Shown one piece after another: positions 1 through 4,367 of a DNA stretch of 5,049 nt. The stretch covers positions 1-5,049 of the forward strand of contig JAKADE010000257.1 of the NCBI GenBank assembly GCA_021820785.1, read 5' to 3'. A program made the translations under genes and the position numbers. The stretch comes from Pseudomonadota bacterium (GTDB lineage Bacteria > Pseudomonadota > Gammaproteobacteria > Steroidobacterales > Steroidobacteraceae). How positions within the stretch are numbered: the first letter of the stretch is position 1; every line of letters starts with the position of its first letter. Under the pieces are notes generated by a model. The model worked only from the letters and a program-made list of their open reading frames with translations, was not told where the DNA came from and made no database searches.

Positions 1-103
1 GATGGGCTCGGAGAGAGCGTGCGGAGACGACAGAAGGCTGCGATACGCAGATATCGTAACCGGTCTGACATCGCCCAACGCGAGTCGCCGAGTGCGTGTC
101 TCC

Positions 104-262
104 GGCCGGTCTCCGGACTCGCGAGTGGACCTGAAGTCCCCAAGACCGCACCTTCCCGTGCCGATGGCACAGTGGTTCTTCGCGGTCTCTGGCTCGCTTA
201 CCGTTGCGTGGGCAGCGCCGGGTTTGCATCCGCAGAGCAGACGCGCACCGGCTTCCCGTTTC
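104..262 (-). promoter_or_regulatory. Cobalamin (B12) riboswitch, second copy, leader of a gene beyond the left edge
   Basis: Read on the minus strand, this stretch carries the conserved blocks of an adenosylcobalamin-type riboswitch in the right order. They are GGGAAGCCGGTGCG (257 down to 244), the GGATGCAAACC...GCTGCCCACGCAACGGTA block (231 down to 199), CCACTG (175-170), GGGAAGGT (157-150) and a B12 box AGTCCGGAGACCGGCC (119-104). In known members the aptamer binds a cobalamin and usually lowers expression of the gene after it. The outer P1 stem is not obvious. A weak candidate is GTCTC (298-294) with GAGAC in or next to the B12 box. No ATG or GTG is seen on the minus strand between the B12 box and position 1, so the controlled gene starts outside the window. 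An outer-membrane B12 receptor (BtuB type) is the commonest target, but that is a guess. There is no U-tract terminator between 1 and 104, so control may be at translation. Confidence 0.9.
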
Positions 263-305
263 AGTCCAGGGAAATTGATTTCCTGAACCACCTGAGACGG
301 CAGGC

Positions 306-334
306 AGCGTACGCCGATGAATCGGGTTACGCAA
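306..334 (-). promoter_or_regulatory. Predicted σ70 promoter of the second riboswitch leader
   Basis: On the minus strand a -35-like TTGCGT (334-329) is followed after exactly 17 bp by a -10-like TACGCT (311-306). Transcription would begin near position 299, just upstream of the first conserved riboswitch block, which is where a leader promoter should lie. The -35 keeps the TTG and the -10 keeps the key T, A and final T. The fit is moderate and has only been judged by eye. Confidence 0.5.
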
Positions 335-527
335 GAGATGTGGTGCGGCTCGCTTCGGTTCCACGTAGGCGCCTGAGTGAGGCCCGTATCCACATCTTCC
401 CCTCTTTGGTACATCTGTCCTGCCGTCGCGGGTAATGTGCTCATACGGGCAGCGTCTGGCGTTGACGTGTTCGCGGTATGTTCCAGCTGGGACGGCATCA
501 ATCTGTGCGGCAACGCTTGGAGTCGCT
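335..527. other. Spacer between the radical SAM gene and the second riboswitch promoter
   Basis: No convincing gene is present in this stretch. The open frames that cross it on the plus strand also run across the riboswitch and have compositions rich in Arg and Ser with no recognisable family. I looked for a terminator after the radical SAM stop codon and found only short, weak dyads, for example GCGTTG (459-464) with CAACGC (511-516), which has a long loop and no U-tract. Transcription of the cassette may therefore continue into the next leader, or stop by a mechanism not visible here. Confidence 0.5.
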
Positions 528-1907
528 TCAGTGCGCGAGGTCGAAGAGGGTCTCGGTGCCATCGTCCCAGCCGCTCCACAGGTAATCGTTGGCTTTGCCA
601 TCGGCAATCAAGCGCAGGGCATCATTGACCTGCTCCCGGTAGAAGGCGCAAAAAGCGCCGGTGCCGCCCATTCCGCCGTTCATTTCGTGCGCCTCGGCCG
701 GACAGGGCGAGCCGCAGAAGTGACGGATCGCGCACTCATCGCACGGACTGAAGGTATCCACGTTCCGTCCGCTCACGGATCTGAAGGCATCGGAGGTCAG
801 TGCCGCATCGATGCCGCCATCGGCCAACAACTGCCCCCCATTGAATCGGGGCAGGCCGATGAATTCACTGCAGGGATAGAGGTTCCCGTCCGCCGACAGA
901 GCGAAGAAGGCGCGGCCGGCGCCGCAGGGCGAGATGTCGCACATCAAGCGTCGCGCCGTCGGTGCCAGGATGGCGATGAGGATGTTGGCGAAATTGGCCA
1001 CGACGAGCTTTCTGCCGCTGTCGCGATAGAGTTCGTGCGTGCAATCGAGTGCGGCAAAGAATGCTCGCGTCATCGCACCATCGTCCGGCCTGACGGCTCG
1101 AGCGCCGGGGAGGGTGCAGCGGACGGCGTTCAGCATGCAGGTGGGCACCTCGCGGGCATGGAATAGCTCGACCATGGCGGTGAGGTAAGGCAGGTTTTCG
1201 GTCGTGCAGGTGGTGATGACGCTCCACGGGCCGTAGCCCCGCAGGCGATCCATCGCCGCCAGCACCCGATCGTGCACGCTCCTGCTGCTCCAGGTGCGCC
1301 GAGTGGCATCGGTGATGCCGGCGGACGGCCCATCGAGCGACAGTCCGATACTGACATTTCTCGCGGTGAGAAAACTCACCGCCCGGTCGTCGAGAAGCGT
1401 GCCATTGGTCTGCAGGCCGAAGATGAAATCACCGGCGAACGCGTCGATGGCGGCGAACACGGCGTCCCGGTTCATCAGCGGCTCGGCGCCGTGAAAGATG
1501 GCGCGAGGTTTGCCCCCTTCCGGCATGATCGAGCGGAAATAATCACGCAGCCGGCTGAGCGAGGCGAGCAGCTCATCGTCGCTCATGTGCCCACCGCTGC
1601 GGCGCTGCGCCTCGGGCAGGTAGCAGTACCGGCAGTTGAGATTGCAGCGTTCGGTCGGATTGAGATAAACGCCCGATGGCTTCAGCTCGAAGCGCAGCGC
1701 ATTCAGCTCGCGCCGGCACGCTTCGGCGTGCTGATGATAGGTGTCACGCAACATACTCCCAGCCAAGGTATCGGCCACCCGCGTCTTGTCCACCAGGGCC
1801 CAGAACGCGGTATCGGGATCGAGAATGGCGGCGTAGGCGGGGTGGCCGATGTCCAAGGATGCAAGCGTCGGATCGGGAAATGTCCCGGCCGGCGAGCTGG
1901 CGCTCAC
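528..1907 (-). CDS. cbpB: Radical SAM/SPASM peptide-modifying enzyme, CbpB-like
   Basis: This 459-residue cytosolic enzyme should use a [4Fe-4S] cluster and S-adenosylmethionine to start radical chemistry on a peptide. The SAM cluster motif is CNLNCRYC, with Cys88, Cys92 and Cys95. HGAEP at about 139-143 corresponds to the GGEP region. The C-terminal half carries a complete SPASM pattern for two auxiliary clusters: C328-x12-G341-x4-C346, then C389-x2-C392-x5-C398-x3-C402, and C420. Residues 1-80 form a helical leader that could contact the precursor. It starts with GTG, which overlaps the TGA of the 50-codon peptide gene (GTGA, 1904-1907). AAGG (1918-1915) lies 7 nt before it, so translation is probably coupled. 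The peptide neighbour and upstream B12 riboswitch match the CbpA/CbpB pair as I remember it. Family membership as a SPASM maturase is near certain, while the CbpB assignment is likely but unchecked. The modification made is unknown. Anaerobic sulfatase-maturase or PqqE-like roles are less likely, because no sulfatase or pqq gene is nearby. Confidence 0.93.
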   Translation of the reverse strand: MSASSPAGTFPDPTLASLDIGHPAYAAILDPDTAFWALVDKTRVADTLAGSMLRDTYHQHAEACRRELNALRFELKPSGVYLNPTERCNLNCRYCYLPEAQRRSGGHMSDDELLASLSRLRDYFRSIMPEGGKPRAIFHGAEPLMNRDAVFAAIDAFAGDFIFGLQTNGTLLDDRAVSFLTARNVSIGLSLDGPSAGITDATRRTWSSRSVHDRVLAAMDRLRGYGPWSVITTCTTENLPYLTAMVELFHAREVPTCMLNAVRCTLPGARAVRPDDGAMTRAFFAALDCTHELYRDSGRKLVVANFANILIAILAPTARRLMCDISPCGAGRAFFALSADGNLYPCSEFIGLPRFNGGQLLADGGIDAALTSDAFRSVSGRNVDTFSPCDECAIRHFCGSPCPAEAHEMNGGMGGTGAFCAFYREQVNDALRLIADGKANDYLWSGWDDGTETLFDLAH

Positions 1908-2056
1908 CGAGCGACCTTATTGTCCATCAGAACATAATGCGAGAGGCCGACGCCGTCTGGATTGCAGGTTTTTCGCAGCGCAATGGTCGGCACGGCGGGC
2001 GGTGACTGGGTGGGGGTCTGCAGGATCGGCTGCTTGATGAGAACGCTCTGGGTCAT
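1904..2056 (-). CDS. cbpA: Short peptide precursor, CbpA-like, probable substrate of the adjacent radical SAM enzyme
   Basis: This 50-residue peptide begins MTQSVLIKQP and ends in the segment CNPDGVGLSHYVL followed by MDNKVAR. The first 30 residues are rich in Pro, Thr, Gln and Ser and would serve as a leader. The single cysteine (Cys31) opens the probable core, which is rich in Gly, Ser, His and Tyr. I chose the ATG at 2056 because GGAG (2066-2063) sits 6 nt upstream. A longer in-frame start at 2107 lies inside the terminator hairpin and lacks a ribosome binding site. The gene is the first one after the cobalamin riboswitch and overlaps the enzyme gene by four bases. Small size, position directly before a SPASM enzyme and the conserved-looking C-terminus support a ribosomally made, modified peptide. 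There is no signal peptide, no transmembrane segment and no GG-type cleavage site. Which residue is modified, and whether the leader is removed, cannot be told from sequence. Confidence 0.85.
   Translation of the reverse strand: MTQSVLIKQPILQTPTQSPPAVPTIALRKTCNPDGVGLSHYVLMDNKVAR
1915..1918 (-). promoter_or_regulatory. Ribosome binding site for the coupled radical SAM start
   Basis: AAGG on the minus strand, inside the last codons of the peptide gene, lies 7 nt before the GTG at 1907. It supports this GTG over later in-frame starts and points to re-initiation by ribosomes finishing the peptide gene. Confidence 0.55.
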
Positions 2057-2079
2057 GATCCACTCCGCGGGATGTGCAG

Positions 2080-2136
2080 AAACAAAAAGGGCTCCGGCTA
2101 GGCGCACGCGATCGCATGCGCCCAGCCGGAGCCCTT
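2080..2136 (-). terminator. Intrinsic terminator between riboswitch and peptide gene (attenuator)
   Basis: The arms AAGGGCTCCGGCT and AGCCGGAGCCCTT (2136-2124 and 2099-2087 in minus-strand order) form a perfect 13-bp stem. An inner 6-bp stem GGCGCA/TGCGCC (2101-2106 with 2117-2122) sits on top of it. On the minus strand the hairpin is followed at once by TTTTTGTTT (2088-2080, whose first two T are also the last pairs of the stem). It lies 15 nt after the riboswitch P1 stem and 24 nt before the peptide ATG, so it must act as a conditional terminator of the leader and not as the end of a gene. Confidence 0.88.
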
Positions 2137-2150
2137 GCCAAGACTCCGAA
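2126..2150 (-). promoter_or_regulatory. Candidate antiterminator hairpin
   Basis: In the minus-strand RNA, CGGAGTC (2148-2142) can pair with GGCTCCG (2133-2127), using one G-U pair. The loop TTGGCAAG has a small internal CTT/AAG alternative pairing. The second arm is the ascending arm of the terminator, so the two structures exclude each other. The first arm lies directly after the riboswitch P1 stem, where the choice between them could be set by ligand binding. This is inferred from base pairing by eye. Confidence 0.4.
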
Positions 2151-2313
2151 TCGGTTCGAGACGTCTTCTGGCTACCGGATCAGCCGGATCGCTGCGCCTT
2201 CCCGCCGGGGTGATCCCCGTCAGTGGTGGGTCTTTCAACCCTGCAGCGGCCGTCCCCGGATACAGCGGCGGGCCCGCCACGGATTTTCACCGTGTTCCGT
2301 TTCCTCGAACCGA
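2151..2313 (-). promoter_or_regulatory. Cobalamin (B12) riboswitch controlling the peptide/radical SAM operon
   Basis: The minus strand shows all the hallmark blocks of the cobalamin aptamer. These are GGAACACGGTGAAAATCC (2298-2281), GGCGGGCCCGCCGCTGTA (2278-2261), CCACTG (2226-2221), GGGAAGGC (2203-2196) and the B12 box AGCCAGAAGACG (2173-2162). The outer P1 stem is clear: TCGGTTCGAG (2313-2304) pairs perfectly with CTCGAACCGA (2160-2151), 10 bp. The element is followed by an intrinsic terminator and then the peptide gene, so it should act by transcription attenuation. The usual behaviour of the class is that cobalamin turns expression off, but the sign here is not proven. Confidence 0.95.
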
Positions 2314-2324
2314 AACGTGCTGCT

Positions 2325-2353
2325 ATCTTGATTCCGGCACTGGCAGTCGTCAA
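2325..2353 (-). promoter_or_regulatory. Predicted σ70 promoter of the riboswitch-peptide-radical SAM operon
   Basis: TTGACG (2353-2348), one base from the -35 consensus, is followed by a 17-bp spacer and a weak -10-like CAAGAT (2330-2325). Transcription would start near 2318, immediately before the riboswitch P1 stem at 2313. The position and the strong -35 make this the best promoter in the upstream gap. The -10 match is only partial. Confidence 0.55.
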
Positions 2354-2410
2354 GTCCGGAAGCCACGCTGGCGAGTCCGATCCCATCGCCTGAACGACCC
2401 GCCCCCCGGC

Positions 2411-2471
2411 AAAATCGGTGGCTTGGGCAAGCCCCTGACGAGCGGAATTCAGCCAGGGGCTTGCGAACCGA
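2411..2471 (-). terminator. Terminator of the DUF4382 lipoprotein gene
   Basis: GCAAGCCCCTG and CAGGGGCTTGC (2464-2454 with 2437-2427 in minus order) form an 11-bp perfect stem with a 16-nt loop, beginning 15 nt after the lipoprotein stop. The stem can be extended by TCGGT (2471-2467) with ACCGA (2419-2415) across an internal loop, which places TTTT (2414-2411) directly after the structure. The short U-tract makes it a moderate intrinsic terminator. It separates the lipoprotein gene from the promoter of the B12 operon. Confidence 0.6.
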
Positions 2472-2479
2472 CCATAGGC

Positions 2480-3427
2480 TCAGAAGTTAACCGTCGTTGT
2501 CTGATTGGCCGTCACGGTCGCGGCGGTACCCGCGGCCGGTATGAACGTCACCGTGCTCGTGCCGGCGCTCGAGGTGCTTGAGCACGCCACCGCCACCGTA
2601 TAGGCGCCTGCGAGCAGGAACGGCTGGTCATAGCCATAGCTGCCCGAGGAGGAGAGCGCGATCTCCGGCTCCACCACCGGGGTCAGGCTGCTCGAGGGCG
2701 TGACGGTCCCGGAGAAGATGTCCACCTGGGCATTCGGCAACGGGCCGCTACCCGAATAGCCCGCAAGGCAGGCCGAATTACTCTGCAGCGTCGAGAGTGC
2801 CACGGTGCCGCTGATGGTTCCGGCCTGGACATTATTGATCAGACGCAGCGCCGGCTTGAGGATGTAATCCTGGGTACCGCCACCGGAGGTGAGGCCGGGC
2901 GGAGCCGTGATCGACTGCTGTAGCATGAAGTCGACGGTGAAGTTCGCGACTTGGTTCGCAGTCATGGTGAAGCCCTGCACAAGCTTCAGTCCAGTCTGCG
3001 CGCCGCTCGGAATGACGAGTGGGTATTGGGCACCATTGATCTCGATGTACGAATTCGCCACCGTGCCGTTTGATGAGACATTGAGCAGCAGGCGGATCCA
3101 ATCATAGTTGCCTGCCGGCACGGAAGCGCCGCTGAGGAGAGAGGCTTCACTGCCGTTCTGCTCGTTCAGCAGGTTGATCGTCTGCGGACTGTTGAAATTG
3201 ATGGTCACGGAGCTGCCCCCGCCGCTGGGCTGCAATTCGACTCCCGTGAAGGAGATGACCACTGCGCTCGCTGAGGCCACCGGACCGTCGGTGACGCCGA
3301 GATTCATGGTGGCCGGAGCAGATGAGGAACTACTCCCACCGCAGGCCGTCAATGGGAGAGTGAGCAACGCGAGAGCGGCGGTGCGCAGATGGCGCCGCAA
3401 CATGATGGTGCGCGTATAGTGTTTCAT
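2480..3427 (-). CDS. DUF4382-domain lipoprotein
   Basis: The 315-residue product has a basic N-terminus (MKHYTRTIMLRRHLR), a hydrophobic stretch at 16-27 and a lipobox LTAC with Cys29. It is therefore a probable lipoprotein anchored in the inner or outer membrane and facing the periplasm or outside. A Gly/Ser-rich linker (30-36) follows. Residues about 40-195 resemble a DUF4382 domain, with VTDGPVASASAVVISFTGVEL, the INLL segment at 84-87 and the PAGNYDWIRLLL segment at about 104-115. Residues 203-315 look like a second beta-sandwich of the carboxypeptidase-regulatory or CNA-B kind (GTISGTVAL, then GAYTVAV). The molecular role of DUF4382 proteins is unknown to me. The first ATG is preferred because GGAGAG lies 9 nt upstream, while the alternative start at residue 9 has no ribosome binding site. 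The gene has its own promoter region and terminator, so a link to the cobalamin operon is only positional. Confidence 0.85.
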   Translation of the reverse strand: MKHYTRTIMLRRHLRTAALALLTLPLTACGGSSSSSAPATMNLGVTDGPVASASAVVISFTGVELQPSGGGSSVTINFNSPQTINLLNEQNGSEASLLSGASVPAGNYDWIRLLLNVSSNGTVANSYIEINGAQYPLVIPSGAQTGLKLVQGFTMTANQVANFTVDFMLQQSITAPPGLTSGGGTQDYILKPALRLINNVQAGTISGTVALSTLQSNSACLAGYSGSGPLPNAQVDIFSGTVTPSSSLTPVVEPEIALSSSGSYGYDQPFLLAGAYTVAVACSSTSSAGTSTVTFIPAAGTAATVTANQTTTVNF

Positions 3428-3479
3428 GACGATAAACTCTCCAGCGAGTGACGGGTTCCCGCCCGCTTACTCTCACATT

Positions 3480-3518
3480 GTGCACGACATGGAACGACTG
3501 TTGTTCCATGGAGCGCAC
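3480..3518. promoter_or_regulatory. Long inverted repeat in the lipoprotein gene leader, operator or 5' UTR hairpin
   Basis: CATGGAAC (3488-3495) and GTTCCATG (3503-3510) are perfect inverted arms separated by 7 nt. Outer GTGC (3480-3483) and GCAC (3515-3518) arms extend the symmetry across matched 4-nt gaps. The element lies 53-91 nt upstream of the lipoprotein ATG. A -10-like TAATAT (3525-3520, minus strand) abuts it, so a transcript would begin inside the repeat. This suits either a repressor operator or a hairpin at the mRNA 5' end. No matching -35 was found. Confidence 0.5.
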
Positions 3519-3525
3519 GATATTA

Positions 3526-3902
3526 TTCAGTGAACCCTGGCGCGCTGCGATTGGTCCCGACCGACGGCCCTCTACAGCCGACAAGCGGCGTGAATTTGAC
3601 GTAATCACCCTGTGTGAGCTCGCGATCGGGAGTGAGCTGCAGATGCCGACACGATCGATTCGCGAGCGGGTCAAGATTCCGGTGGTAGCGAGTCCCGTTC
3701 AGCATGCCACGTGTTAACACCGCCCGAGAAGTGTCGTGACCACCAGCTTTGGTCATCCGAAAGCGACGGCGCGAGAGCTCTTCTGCTTGGGTACCGCGCT
3801 CATTCCAATTACAACTCGGCGTGCTCGAGAGCCGGGGAGGTGGACGGTATCCTGAGCCCTCACGCCTCGGAGCATTGTGGGGACGGGGCGCGCGTGCCGG
3901 AT
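3526..3902. other. Intergenic region without a convincing gene
   Basis: Frames on both strands stay open for up to about 500 bp around here, but their products are rich in Arg, Ser and Pro. They show no family resemblance or hydrophobic pattern and have no good ribosome binding sites. I saw no tRNA, CRISPR repeat or transposon end. The stretch probably holds divergent regulatory sequence for the leftward lipoprotein gene and the rightward small gene, or an eroded gene I cannot recognise. Confidence 0.45.
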
Positions 3903-3928
3903 GTCTCAAAAATGAGACGGAAGTCTCA
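3903..3928. repeat. Three GTCTCA half-sites in alternating orientation at 10-bp spacing
   Basis: GTCTCA (3903-3908), its inverse TGAGAC (3913-3918) and GTCTCA again (3923-3928) are separated by AAAA and GGAA. The repeat period is exactly one helical turn. The element lies 55 bp upstream of the small rightward gene and looks like a binding site for a dimeric regulator. No consensus promoter next to it is convincing, and no regulator is named. Confidence 0.5.
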
Positions 3929-3982
3929 CGGAAATCGGAATTGGTGCGCAAGAATTTCAAAAATGTTCGCCGGAGTTGATGC

Positions 3983-4303
3983 GTGGCCCGATCGAGCACA
4001 GCGAAGGATTCACCGATCCCGAAGCTCACAGCCGCCGGGCGCTATCTCGAGGAACAGCTGAGCGCGAGTGGCATTGACAGCCTTCCGTCAAAAGAATGCC
4101 TGAAGGAGTTTGCGCTCGATGCGATTGATGCAACCGATCGAACGCGGCGTCGAAGCGAATCTTATATCAGCTGCCTCTGTCGGCATTTGGATGCGAGAGT
4201 GCGGTTTATCATTCTATGGACGACGACCAACGAGGCATTTGAGGAGGCGATGTGGCGCGACCTCGTTGAGATCGCGCGAAAGCACGCGGTGCTGCGCACA
4301 TAG
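3983..4303 (+). CDS. Small hypothetical protein
   Basis: This encodes 106 residues starting at GTG with GGAG (3972-3975) 7 nt upstream. I do not recognise the family. The N-terminus is polar and basic. The middle (about 20-55) and the C-terminus (about 83-104, NEAFEEAMWRDLVEIARKHA) look alpha-helical and charged, while 72-80 (ARVRFIILW) is a short hydrophobic strand. Two cysteines form CLC at 64-66. There is no signal peptide and no transmembrane segment. Codon use looks coding-like, though less GC-biased at third positions than the radical SAM gene, which may hint at a different history. It is followed after 64 bp by another rightward gene, and the two could be co-transcribed. A real gene is more likely than not, but function is unknown. 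Confidence 0.5.
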   Translation: MARSSTAKDSPIPKLTAAGRYLEEQLSASGIDSLPSKECLKEFALDAIDATDRTRRRSESYISCLCRHLDARVRFIILWTTTNEAFEEAMWRDLVEIARKHAVLRT

Positions 4304-4367
4304 CGCTCGCAGAGCAATTTGCTGGCGGGAGAAATGCGTTTCCGCTGCGTCGGGATTCGGAGGGTGC

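Noticed and set aside
270..283. GGAAATTGATTTCC palindrome near the start of the second leader
   Set aside because: The arms are only 6 bp and the 2-nt centre is too short for an RNA hairpin loop. It may be an operator but could easily be chance.
1..435. Plus-strand frame open from the left edge to 435, and minus-strand frames open over the same stretch
   Set aside because: The products are rich in Arg and Ser and lack any family resemblance. The stretch is explained by the cobalamin riboswitch and its promoter on the minus strand.
435..1166. Plus-strand open frame of 243 codons
   Set aside because: It lies opposite the C-terminal half of the radical SAM gene, whose motifs are unmistakable. 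The plus-strand product has no family features and is a shadow of GC-rich coding sequence.
1272..1937. Plus-strand open frame of 221 codons
   Set aside because: It lies opposite the N-terminal half of the radical SAM gene and part of the peptide gene. No domain or ribosome binding site supports it.
2151..2160. GGTTCGAG, resembling a tRNA T-loop
   Set aside because: No acceptor, anticodon or D-arm structure surrounds it. It is one arm of the riboswitch P1 stem.
2135..2581. Plus-strand frame of 148 codons across the riboswitch region
   Set aside because: It overlaps the aptamer, promoter and terminator structures and the lipoprotein 3' end, and no plausible protein features are seen.
3523..4029. 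Minus-strand frame of 168 codons
   Set aside because: Its product is low in hydrophobic pattern and rich in Arg, Pro and Ser, has no ribosome binding site, and overlaps the promoter regions of two better-supported genes.
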